DNA of 64,000 nt, from contig NZ_SMTT01000001.1 of the NCBI RefSeq assembly GCF_004357905.1, forward strand, positions 248,001 through 312,000, given 5' to 3'. Position numbers and translations under genes: made by a program. Shown piece after piece: positions 16,102 through 25,752 of this stretch. Under the pieces are notes generated by a model. That model was not told the DNA's origin. It ran no database searches and saw nothing but the letters and a program-made list of their open reading frames with translations. Numbering within the stretch: the first letter of the stretch is position 1; every line of letters begins with the position of its first letter. The stretch comes from Campylobacter lari. GTDB taxonomy: Bacteria; Campylobacterota; Campylobacteria; Campylobacterales; Campylobacteraceae.

Positions 16102-18123
16102 TTATTCTTCTTTACACATACCTGCTTCGATTAGAAAACACGAAGGTTGATAATTGCTTTTTTTAATCTTGTCATATTTTGCATAGCTTAAGTATAAAGT
16201 ATCCTTAGCTCTAGTTACAGCTACATAAAAAAGCCTTCTTTCTTCTTCCAAACTTCCACCCATGCTCATGAGTTTTTGGTTGGGAAATCTTCCTTGTGCA
16301 AGATCAATTACAAATACAAGTTCAAACTCAAGCCCCTTACTTGCATGTATACTTAAAAGATTAACCCCACTACCACTACTCATTTCACTAGCACCAAGAG
16401 TAAGAAAGTTATAGTATTTATAATTATCACTATAATTTTTAGCAAGTTCTTTTAATACAAACATTTTCGCGTTGATTTTTTCTAAAATTTCATTTTTTTT
16501 ATTTAAATCAACATTGGAATTTTTATTAGTCGCTCTTTTAGTTGCCAAAATATCACAAATTTCTTTAAAATAATCATTTTCTAAAATCAAATCTACAAGT
16601 TGGGTTGAGATTTTACATTCACTTGCTTTTTTAATAAAAAGATAAATTTTTTCAAGATTTTTTGCACAAAGCTCGTTGATTTTGGGTAAGCTTAAAATAG
16701 GGTGGGTATTAAATTCGCTTTCTAAGTTAAATCTTGAAGGCGAGGCTAGCTCCTCAATATCATCAAAAAGTCCTAGTTGGTAACTTTGTTTTTTGTATTT
16801 TTTTAAATTTACGCTACTATCAGGATTTAAAAAGCCTTTAATTAAACTAGAATGTCCTAATTTTAATAAAGCATCAAAAATATCTTTTGCCAAAACCCCA
16901 CCAACTCCTTTGGTGTATTCAAGTAAATGTATAAAAGCCATGATATCTTTTGGATTAAGCACGATTGCAAGCATAGAGCAAAAGTTTTTAACTTCCAAGC
17001 TTTCAAAAAAACTTCCTCCACCTTTTCTTTTGCTTGCTATGCCAAGTTCTCTTAAGGCTACTTCTACTCCATCTGCACTAGAATTGTTTCTAAAAATCAC
17101 AGCAATTTCATCAAGATTAACCCCGCTTTGTAAAATTATTTTTGCTATGGTAGAGTATTGATCAAATAATTCATTAAAAGTTAGCAAACTTGGCGCTTTA
17201 AAATCTCCTTCTCTAGTTACAATTAATTCTTTAGGATATAATCTTTCATTGTTTAAAATAACCTTATTAGCTAACGCAAGTATATTTTTACTAGAACGAT
17301 AGTTTTTATTTAAAGTAAAAATATTTGCATCGACAAATCTATCTTTAAAACTTCCTATAATAGAAATATCAGCCCCATTAAAAGCATAAATACTTTGATC
17401 ATAATCACCCACACAAAACAAACTTTTACTTTTAAAAGCATCAATTAACGAGCCTTGCAAGGTGTTAGTATCTTGGTATTCATCTACTAAAATCTCATCA
17501 AATTCAAAATGATGTGAAGCTAAAACATGTTTTAATTTGATCAATAAATCATTAAAATCCACATAGTTAAAACGCATTTTTTCTTCTTCGTATTCTTTTA
17601 AAATATCTTCATAAATTTCAGCATAAACAGCTTGTTCATCATAATTTTGACAAAACCAATTATAAAATTCATCTAAGTTTGCATTAGTATTTTGAAATAA
17701 AGAATACACATCATACAAATAGCTTGGCATATAAGGTTTGGTATCGCTTAAATGATGAAAAGTGCGTTTTTCAAAAATAGAACGCAAAAGAATTTTAAGC
17801 TCACTCGCAGGTTTTAAAATAATATCGTGATTTAACTCTTTAAGTAGAGAATAAGCAGTACTATGAAAAGTTCCTGCTGTGATTTTTGAAGTAATGCTTT
17901 TATCAAAATACCTACTAAGTCTTTCTATCATCTCTTTACTAGCTTTGTTTGTAAAGGTTAGAAGCATAATTTTTTCAGGCTTTATACCATTTTGAAGTAA
18001 AAAGGCTATTCTTGCAACTATAGTTGAAGTTTTACCCGTGCCTGCACTTGCTATAATTAGATTGTGTCCAAAAGGAGCACTAGCGGCTTTATATTGTTCT
18101 TCATTTAAACGCGATAAAGGCAT
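16102..18123 (-). CDS. UvrD/PcrA-type superfamily 1 DNA helicase
   Basis: 673 aa 3'-5' helicase of the Rep/UvrD/PcrA group (Cj0777-type), acting in repair and replication restart. Motifs in order: Q motif LNEEQYKAA, Walker A ASAGTGKTSTIVARI (about residue 26), motif Ia LTFTNKASKEM, motif II DEYQDTNTLQ, motif III GDYDQSIYAFNGAD, motif IV NYRSSKNIL, motif V LLSIHASKGLEFELVF and motif VI ERRLFYVAVTRAK. It is somewhat shorter than Bacillus PcrA at the C-terminus. It starts 7 bp after the cprS stop, so may be read from the cprRS promoter. Confidence 0.92.
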   Translation of the reverse strand: MPLSRLNEEQYKAASAPFGHNLIIASAGTGKTSTIVARIAFLLQNGIKPEKIMLLTFTNKASKEMIERLSRYFDKSITSKITAGTFHSTAYSLLKELNHDIILKPASELKILLRSIFEKRTFHHLSDTKPYMPSYLYDVYSLFQNTNANLDEFYNWFCQNYDEQAVYAEIYEDILKEYEEEKMRFNYVDFNDLLIKLKHVLASHHFEFDEILVDEYQDTNTLQGSLIDAFKSKSLFCVGDYDQSIYAFNGADISIIGSFKDRFVDANIFTLNKNYRSSKNILALANKVILNNERLYPKELIVTREGDFKAPSLLTFNELFDQYSTIAKIILQSGVNLDEIAVIFRNNSSADGVEVALRELGIASKRKGGGSFFESLEVKNFCSMLAIVLNPKDIMAFIHLLEYTKGVGGVLAKDIFDALLKLGHSSLIKGFLNPDSSVNLKKYKKQSYQLGLFDDIEELASPSRFNLESEFNTHPILSLPKINELCAKNLEKIYLFIKKASECKISTQLVDLILENDYFKEICDILATKRATNKNSNVDLNKKNEILEKINAKMFVLKELAKNYSDNYKYYNFLTLGASEMSSGSGVNLLSIHASKGLEFELVFVIDLAQGRFPNQKLMSMGGSLEEERRLFYVAVTRAKDTLYLSYAKYDKIKKSNYQPSCFLIEAGMCKEE

Positions 18124-18130
18124 GAATTTC

Positions 18131-19372
18131 CTAGTTTAAAATTATATTTTGTATATCATTAAAATAAAAATGATTAACACCGTCTTTATATTCATAATAA
18201 AGCGTGAGTTTATGAGAATCTAAAATAGTCTTAACAATGTATAATCCAAGTCCAAAACTATCTTTATTTTTCTTGCCTTGCGTAAAGGCTTGAGTATAGT
18301 ATTTCAAGTCTTTATCTAAGGCTTTTCCTTTGTTTTTAAAGCAAAGATAATCTTTAGTTATTTCTATAGTAACGCAATTTTCATCAGAGTATTTTGTCGC
18401 ATTATCTATCATGTTTTTCATTGCAGTGGTAAAAAGTTTAAAATCTACATTGACACTAAAACTTTCTTTTATACTAATTTTTACCTTTTCATCATCACTC
18501 ATAGCTATATCTTTAGCTTCATCTAAAAGATCTAAGATATTGTATTTTTTTAAATTAATCAAACCAGCGCCCGAAGTAATTTGCTCAATGGCTGCAAATT
18601 CATTAATCAAAATCTCTAAACGATTAAAAGCACCCACTAATCTTTCTTTATATTTGCTATCTTCAAGCATTTCTAAAGTAATTAAACCTTTAGTAATGGG
18701 GGTTTTTAGCTCATGCATAATATTTCTTAAGAAAAACTGCCTTGAAGTGTTTAGTTTTTGAATTCTTAAAATAGACTCATAAAAGGCTGTTGCTACTTGA
18801 GAAATTTCATCATTTCCCTTGCTAACATTTTGAATTTCATTGAGTTTATTTTCGCCAAATTTATCAATTTGTCTTTTTAAAGCTCTAAGTGGTTTTAATT
18901 TTTTAATGATAAAAATATATAAAATCAATAAAACCATTACTACTATACTAGCAATAAGCTTGATCACAAAATAACGATAACCTTGATATTCTAAATCTTT
19001 ATATAAATAAAGCTTACCATCAAAGATGATTTTTAAATACACATTATCTTCTAAAGTAATGATTTCAACTACACCTGTACTAGTTTGAGCCCGTGCTATA
19101 GTTTCAGCTTTATAGATGATTTGTCTTATGGCTGATGGAGTTGTTAATTCTATCATTTTGTAATTTTTTGTTTGCTCATAAAATTCTCTTTCACTAATCA
19201 CATGATTAAAATATAATAATCTTGCATTAGCTATAAAAGAATATTTTGCATTAAGCTCATTAGTGTAATTTTGTTGATCATATTTTATAAGCCATAAAAA
19301 AGCTAAAATTACACTAACGCTTGCAAGCAAAAAAACAAAGGTTATAGTATAAAAAATTGATGATTTATTCAT
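18131..19372 (-). CDS. cprS: CprS, sensor histidine kinase
   Basis: 413 aa. Two membrane helices (about residues 7-29 and 138-158) enclose a periplasmic sensor loop, followed by a HAMP-like linker, the phosphorylation helix with MHELKTPITKG (His near 221) and an ATPase domain with NMIDNATKYS and SFGLGLYIVK. Gene order (HtrA-CprR-CprS) matches C. jejuni Cj1226c-Cj1228c, where CprRS controls envelope and biofilm functions. It overlaps cprR by 4 bp. Confidence 0.88.
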   Translation of the reverse strand: MNKSSIFYTITFVFLLASVSVILAFLWLIKYDQQNYTNELNAKYSFIANARLLYFNHVISEREFYEQTKNYKMIELTTPSAIRQIIYKAETIARAQTSTGVVEIITLEDNVYLKIIFDGKLYLYKDLEYQGYRYFVIKLIASIVVMVLLILYIFIIKKLKPLRALKRQIDKFGENKLNEIQNVSKGNDEISQVATAFYESILRIQKLNTSRQFFLRNIMHELKTPITKGLITLEMLEDSKYKERLVGAFNRLEILINEFAAIEQITSGAGLINLKKYNILDLLDEAKDIAMSDDEKVKISIKESFSVNVDFKLFTTAMKNMIDNATKYSDENCVTIEITKDYLCFKNKGKALDKDLKYYTQAFTQGKKNKDSFGLGLYIVKTILDSHKLTLYYEYKDGVNHFYFNDIQNIILN

Positions 19373-20043
19373 TGAGTTAATTTATATCCTATACCTCTGA
19401 TTGAATGAATGTATTTTGGAGTTTTAGGATCATCTCCGATTTTTTGTCTGATTCTACTAATGATTACATCTATACTTTTATTACTAGAATCTTCACTAAT
19501 AGAGCTACAATTATACACAAGCTCTTCGCGGCTTACCACTCCACCTTCTTTTTTAATTAAATAACTCAAAATATCAAATTCAGCATTAGTAAAGCTAATT
19601 TCTTGATCTTTCATAGTGATAGTATGTTTATATTTATCATATACAAGATCTTTTTTAACTTGAGCTTGAGCAGTTTTTGTGTTTGAAATTCTTCTTAAAT
19701 GACTTTTAATTCTTGCTTGAAGTTCTTGAGGATTATATGGTTTTGGTAAATAATCATCTGCACCCAAATCAAGTGCTGCAACCTTATCGCTAATATCATG
19801 CCTTGCACTTGAAATGATAATAGGTGTATCATATTTTTTACGAATTTCCTCGCATACTTCAAGTCCATCAAGTCCAGGTAAGCTTAAATCCAAAATGATT
19901 AAATCATAAGGATTTAAAGCAAGTCTTGAAAGACCTATATAAGGCTCATGAGCAATATCTACTTTCATATCAAATTGCTCTAAATATTCAGCTATAATCT
20001 CTGCTAATTCTAAATCATCTTCTATCATTAAAATATTTGTCAT
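19369..20043 (-). CDS. cprR: CprR, OmpR-family response regulator
   Basis: 224 aa. The receiver has MIEDDLELAE at the start, phospho-acceptor Asp in LIILDLSLPG (about residue 53) and Lys in YLPKPYNPQEL. The C-terminal winged helix contains SNKSIDVIISRIRQKIGDD and IRGIGYKL. The orthologue is reported essential in C. jejuni. It lies 12 bp after htrA and overlaps cprS, so regulator, kinase and protease form one unit. Confidence 0.9.
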   Translation of the reverse strand: MTNILMIEDDLELAEIIAEYLEQFDMKVDIAHEPYIGLSRLALNPYDLIILDLSLPGLDGLEVCEEIRKKYDTPIIISSARHDISDKVAALDLGADDYLPKPYNPQELQARIKSHLRRISNTKTAQAQVKKDLVYDKYKHTITMKDQEISFTNAEFDILSYLIKKEGGVVSREELVYNCSSISEDSSNKSIDVIISRIRQKIGDDPKTPKYIHSIRGIGYKLTQ

Positions 20044-20055
20044 TTTTTTCCTTTC

Positions 20056-21471
20056 TTAAAAAAGTAAAGCTCTTACAAATCCGCCTCTATTAATCCAAAT
20101 TTTAACATACTCTTTACCTTTATTTAATTCTAAAGCCTTAGATAATTCTTTAAAATTTGAAATTTCATACTGATCAACACCTATGATAATATCACCTTGC
20201 TCAAAACCTATTTTTTCAGCTTTTGATTTTGGAGTAACTTCGGTAATTAAAATACCACTAATACTTTCAGGTATGCGGTATTGCTGTCTATTCTTAGAGT
20301 CAAGTTCCACTAATTTTAGACCATCAATATAACCTTTTTCATATTGTAGCGACTTTTCATCTGTTTTTAACATAAATTTAGCTGTTTTGACTTTATTATC
20401 TCTTTCATAAGTTACTTCTACTGCTTGTTTTGGATCAATACTTCCTATGTAGTTTTTTAAATCCATAGGGCTTTTAATCACAGTTTTATCTACTTTTATA
20501 ATCAAATCTCCTCTTTTTAACCCTGCATTATAAGCTGCTGAATCTTTTTGTACTTCAGTAATTAAAGCACCTTCTTGATTAGTATAGGCTTTTTTAATAT
20601 CTTGAGTTAAAGCTCCTATGACTACGCCTAAATATCCTCTTTCAATTTTTCCATGCTCAATAAGTTTTTGTGCAATAGATTTTGCCATATTAGAAGGGAT
20701 TGCAAAACCTATGCCATTATTTCCACCACTTCTTGAAAGTATGGCTGAATTTATCCCAACTAAAGCTCCTCTACTATCTACCAAAGCTCCGCCTGAATTT
20801 CCAGGATTAATAGAAGCATCAGTTTGGATGAAATTTTCATATTGATTTAGACCTATATTGTTTTTATTTAAGGCCGAAATAATCCCACTTGTAACACTAC
20901 TTCCAACACCAAAAGGATTACCCAAAGCAAACACTACATCACCTTCTAGTAATTTATCTGAATCAGCAAAAACTACTGCGGGTAAGTTTTTTGCTTCTAT
21001 TTTTATCACTGCTAAATCTGTTTTAGGATCAGCACCGATTAATTTAGCTTTATATTCAGTGCTAGAATCAGGTAAATTTACAGTGATTTTTTCAGCATCT
21101 TCTATAACATGATTATTTGTTATAATATAACCATCGCTTGAAATAATTACACCAGAACCTAATGAGCTTACAACTTCTTTATTTTTTTTATTTTTTGGAG
21201 CTTGTGGGAAATCAAAACCAAAAAATTGTCTAAAATAAGGGTCATTGAAAAAATCATCAATTCCAAATGAACTACTTTGAACAGTTTTAGAAGTTGAGAT
21301 ATTTACAACTGAATTTTTAACTTTTTGTATGGAATCATGATAAGAAAGTATAGTATTTTGATTATCAGTTGGTAAAGTTCTTTTTACATTATCATCTGCT
21401 TGTTTAAAATCAATACTAGCACTAAAAAGACTAGTTGCCAATGCCAAAGAAAGAATCATAGTTTTTTTCAT
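20056..21471 (-). CDS. htrA: HtrA/DegQ-type periplasmic serine protease
   Basis: 471 aa, with a signal peptide (about residues 1-18). The trypsin-like domain shows the triad His in ITNNHVIEDA, Asp in TDLAVIKIE and Ser in NPGNSGGALVDSRG (about residue 230), followed by two PDZ domains (about 275-365 and 385-465). It degrades and chaperones misfolded periplasmic proteins; C. jejuni HtrA is also secreted and cleaves E-cadherin. A -10-like TATACT lies on the minus strand at 21502-21507, with a dyad upstream at 21518-21533. Confidence 0.94.
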   Translation of the reverse strand: MKKTMILSLALATSLFSASIDFKQADDNVKRTLPTDNQNTILSYHDSIQKVKNSVVNISTSKTVQSSSFGIDDFFNDPYFRQFFGFDFPQAPKNKKNKEVVSSLGSGVIISSDGYIITNNHVIEDAEKITVNLPDSSTEYKAKLIGADPKTDLAVIKIEAKNLPAVVFADSDKLLEGDVVFALGNPFGVGSSVTSGIISALNKNNIGLNQYENFIQTDASINPGNSGGALVDSRGALVGINSAILSRSGGNNGIGFAIPSNMAKSIAQKLIEHGKIERGYLGVVIGALTQDIKKAYTNQEGALITEVQKDSAAYNAGLKRGDLIIKVDKTVIKSPMDLKNYIGSIDPKQAVEVTYERDNKVKTAKFMLKTDEKSLQYEKGYIDGLKLVELDSKNRQQYRIPESISGILITEVTPKSKAEKIGFEQGDIIIGVDQYEISNFKELSKALELNKGKEYVKIWINRGGFVRALLF

Positions 21472-21517
21472 GTTTTATCCTTTGTAAAATCATTTAATGC
21501 AAGTATAAAATTTTATT

Positions 21518-21533
21518 TTTACACAATTGTAAA
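21518..21533 (-). promoter_or_regulatory. 16-bp dyad at the -35 position of htrA
   Basis: TTTACACAATTGTAAA has perfect 6-bp arms (TTTACA/TGTAAA). Its centre is about 20 bp upstream of the candidate htrA -10 (21502-21507), where a regulator such as CprR could act. Assignment to any regulator is a guess. Confidence 0.4.
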
Positions 21534-21567
21534 TAAAACCTTTAGTTTTAAAACTTATAAAAGTTGA

Positions 21568-21596
21568 TTGACTAAGACTAAAGTTTTTGATATAAT
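21568..21596 (+). promoter_or_regulatory. Near-consensus sigma-70 promoter for cbpA-hspR
   Basis: TTGACT at 21568-21573 and TATAAT at 21591-21596 are separated by exactly 17 bp, 27 bp before the cbpA ATG. A true -35 is uncommon in Campylobacter and suits a promoter held down by a repressor (HspR) bound over the -35. Confidence 0.75.
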
Positions 21597-21623
21597 CTTA
21601 TAAAAAATTAAGGAATAATAAAA

Positions 21624-22496
21624 ATGAGTAATAGTTTATATGAAACACTAGGAGTTTCGCAAAACGCTAGTGCAGATGAGATAAAAAAAGCTTATAGAAA
21701 ATTAGCAAGACAATATCATCCCGATATTAACAAAGAAAATGGTGCTGAGGAAAAATTTAAAGAAATTAACGCCGCTTATGAAATTTTAAGTGATGAGAAA
21801 AAAAGAGCTCAGTATGATAGATATGGCGATTCTATGTTTGGTGGGCAAAGTTTTCATGATTTTTCAAGAAATGCAGGTGGAGCTGACATCAATGATATTT
21901 TAAAAAATATTTTTGGCGGAGGCTTTGGAGGATTTAGTGGCGGTTTTAGTTCTAGTAATAATTTTAGAAGTGGCTTTGGGGGATTTGGAGGATTTGAAGA
22001 AGATTTAGACTTGCAAGCAAGTGTTAAAATTCCTTTTGAAAAAGGAATTTTAGGTGGTGAGCATTTGGTAAATATAAATAACGAGCAAGTTAAAATCAAA
22101 ATTCCACATGGCATAAAAGATGGCGAAAAGCTACGCATACGAGGTAAAGGAAAAAGCTTTCAAGGGCAAAGAGGGGATTTGATTTTAAAAGTTGAACTTG
22201 AGCAAAGCGATGAATATGAAAGAGAAGATGATGATTTGTACAAAAAGGTTGAAATTAGCTTGAAAACAGCGCTTTTTGGAGATAAAATCAGTGTGCATAC
22301 CCCAAGAAAAGAAGTTAAAATTACCATACCGCCAAATTCTAAAAACAATCAAAAAATTAGACTTAAAGGCTATGGAGTGCAAAATAGAAAAACAGATCTT
22401 TATGGGGATATGTATTTAATTTTGAATGTAAAAATACCTGATATTAATAGCCTTGATCCTGAATTTGTAAAAATTTTAGAAGAAAAATTACCTTGA
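21624..22496 (+). CDS. cbpA: CbpA, DnaJ-class co-chaperone
   Basis: 290 aa. The J domain (residues 4-70) has the HPD motif in [12 protein letters not shown], then a Gly/Phe-rich linker ([12 protein letters not shown], about 93-130) and the two C-terminal client-binding beta domains, with no zinc-finger repeats, as in CbpA rather than DnaJ. It stimulates DnaK. It is followed 12 bp later by hspR, an arrangement conserved in Campylobacter. Confidence 0.93.
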   Translation: MSNSLYETLGVSQNASADEIKKAYRKLARQYHPDINKENGAEEKFKEINAAYEILSDEKKRAQYDRYGDSMFGGQSFHDFSRNAGGADINDILKNIFGGGFGGFSGGFSSSNNFRSGFGGFGGFEEDLDLQASVKIPFEKGILGGEHLVNINNEQVKIKIPHGIKDGEKLRIRGKGKSFQGQRGDLILKVELEQSDEYEREDDDLYKKVEISLKTALFGDKISVHTPRKEVKITIPPNSKNNQKIRLKGYGVQNRKTDLYGDMYLILNVKIPDINSLDPEFVKILEEKLP

Positions 22497-22508
22497 AAGG
22501 AGTAAGTA

Positions 22509-22883
22509 ATGGAGCATAGTTATGATGAACCGGTGTATCTTATAAGTGTTGTTGCAAAAGTTTTAAGTATACATCCACAAACTCTAAGACAATATGAAAA
22601 AGAAGGTTTAGTTGAGCCAAGTAGAACCGATGGTAAAATGAGGCTTTATTCTCAAAAAGATATAGATAGAATTAAAATGATTTTACGCTTAACAAGAGAT
22701 CTTGGGGTTAATTTAGCTGGTGTTGATGTGATTTTAAAACTAAAAACAAAAATTGATGAGTTTGAAAACACCATTGAAGAGTTAAGATTAGAACTTGATA
22801 GAAGAGATAATCCTTCAAAATCAAGAGCAGTAGTTAAACATAGAAGTAATTTTGATTTAATTTTTTTAGAAAAAATAAAATAA
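22509..22883 (+). CDS. hspR: HspR, MerR-family heat-shock repressor
   Basis: 124 aa. An N-terminal MerR helix-turn-helix (PVYLISVVAKVLSIHPQTLR, residues about 6-25, then QYEKEGLVEPSR) and a helical dimer region. HspR binds HAIR-type repeats and represses chaperone operons, including its own. A strong AAAGGAG ribosome site stands before the ATG. The basic tail (SRAVVKHRS) is normal for the epsilonproteobacterial form. Confidence 0.92.
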   Translation: MEHSYDEPVYLISVVAKVLSIHPQTLRQYEKEGLVEPSRTDGKMRLYSQKDIDRIKMILRLTRDLGVNLAGVDVILKLKTKIDEFENTIEELRLELDRRDNPSKSRAVVKHRSNFDLIFLEKIK

Positions 22884-22908
22884 TAAAAACATTACAAAAG
22901 GTTGGTGA

Positions 22909-24534
22909 GTGGATGCTTTTATAACTTTATTTTTAACTGCAGTAGCAGTTGCTGTCATACTTAATGTTATACTTAAAAAATTTGGTATTCCAACTATTAT
23001 AGGTTATATAGCTACAGGTTTATTTGTGCGTGAATTTTATGGTTTTAGCACTAATGAATTTGTTATACATGTAGCTGAATTTGGCATAGTTTTTTTAATG
23101 TTTACCATAGGGCTTGAATTTTCATTTAAACATCTTTTGGCAATGAAAAAAGAAGTATTTTTAAATGGAAGTTTGCAAATGCTAACTTGTGGTTTGGTTT
23201 GTACTTTACTTGTAACTTATATTTTAGGTATAGCAAGCCATATCGCAATGATAGCAGGTTTTGCTCTAGCCTTATCTTCCACTGCTATAGTTTTAAAAAT
23301 ACTTAATGATAATGGCGATATCAACGAAGAATACGGCAGAAAAGCTTTAGGAATTTTACTTTTTCAAGATATTGCTGTGATACCACTGCTATTAATGATT
23401 GATATATTTAGTTCTCAAAATGCTGATATTTCAAAACTTTTACTTACAACTTTAGTCAGTGCTGTGATTTTACTTGTTTTGCTTTATTTTATAGGCAAAT
23501 ACCTTTTTACTTATGTTTTAAAATTCATCATTAAAACTAACGCAAATGAAATTTTCATCGCTACCATACTTTTTACTGTAATAGGAGCAAGTTTTTTGGC
23601 TCATTCTTTTGGCTTTTCATACTCACTTGGAGCATTCATAGCTGGAGCTTTGATAGCTGAAACTAAATATAAACATAAAATAGAAGCAGATTTGGTTCCT
23701 TTTAGAGATTTGCTTTTAGGATTTTTCTTTATCAGTGTTGGTTTGCAAATTGATTTTCATATAGTTTTTGAAAATTGGTTTTTGATTTTTGTTTTTGTAA
23801 GCTTGGTTTTATTGATAAAATTTGTAGTAATCTATGGTCTTTTAATCCTTTATACAAGAAAAAGAGTAGCGTTAAAAACTGCTTTGAGTATTTCTCAAAT
23901 TGGAGAATTTGCGCTAGCAGTATTTTCGCTAATGCAAGTAAATTCACTTATAGATGAAAAAACAGCACAAATTTTTATTATAGTTTCTATCGTCACTATG
24001 GTTGCAACGCCTTTTATTTTAAATAATCTTAGAAAAATAGCCAACGCAGCTGAAGGTGAGCAAAATGATATGGCTAAATTTTATTTATGTGATCAAAAAA
24101 TGAAAGATCATTTTATCATTTTTGGTTATACAAGATTAGGTCAAGAAGTGGTACAAAAGATCAAAAAAACAGGTATTCCATATTTGGTTTTAGAAAGTGA
24201 TTTAAATTTAGTTGAACTTGGCCGCAGTAGAAATGAAAATATCTTTTTTGCAAATGTAGCCCAAGTAGAAACATTAAAAGTAGCAAATATAGAAGAATGC
24301 TCAGTTGCTATTATAACTATAAGTAATGAAGCTAAGCTTGATATGCTCTATCAAGTGCTTTCTAGCTTTAACAAACCCATACAAACGGTTTTAAAAACAA
24401 GTGGTACAGGTGCTAAGATCATTTTCCCACATACTGATAAACATTTACACATTGTAGATGCTGAAGCTTCAATAGCAAGAAATTTAGTACAAGAAGCATT
24501 ACAATGTAGAATCAATACAAGTGCAGCAGAATGA
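22909..24534 (+). CDS. kefB: KefB-type monovalent cation:proton antiporter
   Basis: 541 aa. The first about 385 residues form a 12-13 helix CPA2 antiporter domain (KFGIPTIIGYIATGL; ALALSSTAIVLKIL; GAFIAGALIAETKYKH; FFISVGLQIDF). The rest is a cytosolic TrkA-N nucleotide-binding domain (HFIIFGYTRLGQEVVQ) without a TrkA-C domain. Start is GTG at 22909. It probably exports K+ or Na+ for H+ under stress. It overlaps the next gene by 4 bp. Confidence 0.88.
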   Translation: MDAFITLFLTAVAVAVILNVILKKFGIPTIIGYIATGLFVREFYGFSTNEFVIHVAEFGIVFLMFTIGLEFSFKHLLAMKKEVFLNGSLQMLTCGLVCTLLVTYILGIASHIAMIAGFALALSSTAIVLKILNDNGDINEEYGRKALGILLFQDIAVIPLLLMIDIFSSQNADISKLLLTTLVSAVILLVLLYFIGKYLFTYVLKFIIKTNANEIFIATILFTVIGASFLAHSFGFSYSLGAFIAGALIAETKYKHKIEADLVPFRDLLLGFFFISVGLQIDFHIVFENWFLIFVFVSLVLLIKFVVIYGLLILYTRKRVALKTALSISQIGEFALAVFSLMQVNSLIDEKTAQIFIIVSIVTMVATPFILNNLRKIANAAEGEQNDMAKFYLCDQKMKDHFIIFGYTRLGQEVVQKIKKTGIPYLVLESDLNLVELGRSRNENIFFANVAQVETLKVANIEECSVAIITISNEAKLDMLYQVLSSFNKPIQTVLKTSGTGAKIIFPHTDKHLHIVDAEASIARNLVQEALQCRINTSAAE

Positions 24535-24863
24535 AAAATGATGAAAAAGCTTTAAGGGTAAAATATGTAAGAGCTTTAGAAAAATTTACTAATTCTGCTG
24601 TGAGTGCTTTAAAAAGAGAAGATTTTGATTTAACTCTTTTTAGGGAAAGAATGCAAAAAAATGCTAAAATCTTTGAGAAAATTCAAGCGGTGTTTTTAGA
24701 TTCTACTTATACTAAGGCTTTGGAGATTTTTGTAAATGAGTGTTTAGATGAAAGTTTAGACCAAAAAACCTTAGCTTCAAAAGCCAATGCCTTATATAAG
24801 CTAAAAAATAATCAAAGTTATAAAAAAGACAAATATAAAATTAAATTTAAGGATGAATATTGA
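24531..24863 (+). CDS. Conserved hypothetical protein (Cj1232-like)
   Basis: 110 aa, highly charged and predicted mostly helical (MKNDEKALRVKYVRALEKF; RERMQKNAKIFEKIQAVF), with a Lys-rich C-terminus. No membrane segment, signal or catalytic motif. It overlaps kefB by 4 bp and the HAD gene by 4 bp, so it is co-translated with both. I do not recognise a function. Confidence 0.75.
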   Translation: MKNDEKALRVKYVRALEKFTNSAVSALKREDFDLTLFRERMQKNAKIFEKIQAVFLDSTYTKALEIFVNECLDESLDQKTLASKANALYKLKNNQSYKKDKYKIKFKDEY

Positions 24864-25486
24864 TAAATGTAATTTTTGATATGGATGGCACGCTTATAGA
24901 TAGTGCTAATGCTATAATATGTGCGGTAAATGAAATAAGAGCGGATTTAAATTTAGAACCTTTAAAAAGAGAGTTTATTTTAGATACTATCAATACTCCT
25001 GGACAAAATTATGCTAAGATTTTTTACGGGGTTGATACTTACTCACATACTAGCTTTAAAGAAGGTTATGAGAAGTATTTTATTAAGCATTATGATCAAA
25101 GCGTGGTGCTTTTTGATGGTGTGCTTGAGGTTTTGGAATTTTGTAAAAAAAATGATTGCTATTTAGCTATAGCCACAAATGCACCTCAAGAAAGCTTGGT
25201 ACCTATTTTAAAAAAACAAAACATTCTTTTATATTTTGATAAAATATTAGGTGTTAGTTATGGTATAGAAGCTAAGCCTGATCCTATGATGCTAAGATTA
25301 ATCGCAGATGAAGCAAAATATGAAAAAAGTATTTTCATAGGCGATAGCTTAAAAGATAGACTTTGTGCTAAAAATGCTAAGATGGATTATATACATATTT
25401 CTTGGCAAAAAGAAATTAAAGACTTAGATGAAGCTAACGATAAAACTACTTTAATAGAAAAAATTCAAACTTACATAAAAGGTTAA
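24860..25486 (+). CDS. HAD-superfamily phosphatase (phosphoglycolate phosphatase-like)
   Basis: 208 aa starting at TTG 24860 (TTGA overlap with the previous stop). Motif I FDMDGTLIDS supplies the two Asp nucleophile/acid residues, motif II is AIATNAP (about residue 113), motif III Lys lies in EAKPDPMM and motif IV is IFIGDSLKDRLCAKNA. A helical cap domain lies between motifs I and II. It resembles Gph/PpaX-type phosphatases; the substrate is not determined. Confidence 0.85.
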   Translation: MINVIFDMDGTLIDSANAIICAVNEIRADLNLEPLKREFILDTINTPGQNYAKIFYGVDTYSHTSFKEGYEKYFIKHYDQSVVLFDGVLEVLEFCKKNDCYLAIATNAPQESLVPILKKQNILLYFDKILGVSYGIEAKPDPMMLRLIADEAKYEKSIFIGDSLKDRLCAKNAKMDYIHISWQKEIKDLDEANDKTTLIEKIQTYIKG

Positions 25487-25488
25487 AA

Positions 25489-25752
25489 ATGGATATTTTT
25501 GATGAAATGTTTGTAAAAAGCCCTAAAGAAAAATTTATCGAAACAATAAAATATGCAAATTTAGGTGCATTAGAAAATGTTTTAGAAAAATTATTAGCCG
25601 ATCATATCGCTATGATAGAGCTTTTAGAAAAAAATAATTTAAATGAAAATGATGTAGCGCAATTTCAAATGGAAAATTCACTCTTAATAGATGAGAGAAA
25701 AAATGATTTTTATATAGGCTTAAGTGCTGAAATTTTAGGGCATGAGGGTTGA
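25489..25752 (+). CDS. Conserved small hypothetical protein (Cj0539-like)
   Basis: 87 aa, acidic and probably all helical (LGALENVLEKLLADHIAMIELLEKNNL). No known motif. It begins 2 bp after the HAD gene and overlaps the following exported protein by 4 bp. In C. jejuni, as I recall, its equivalent follows the oor genes, so the HAD neighbour here marks a junction between two C. jejuni blocks. Confidence 0.72.
   Translation: MDIFDEMFVKSPKEKFIETIKYANLGALENVLEKLLADHIAMIELLEKNNLNENDVAQFQMENSLLIDERKNDFYIGLSAEILGHEG

Noticed and set aside
16793..17161. 122-aa plus-strand open frame inside the helicase gene
   Set aside because: Antisense to conserved helicase sequence; no ribosome site and no recognisable motif.
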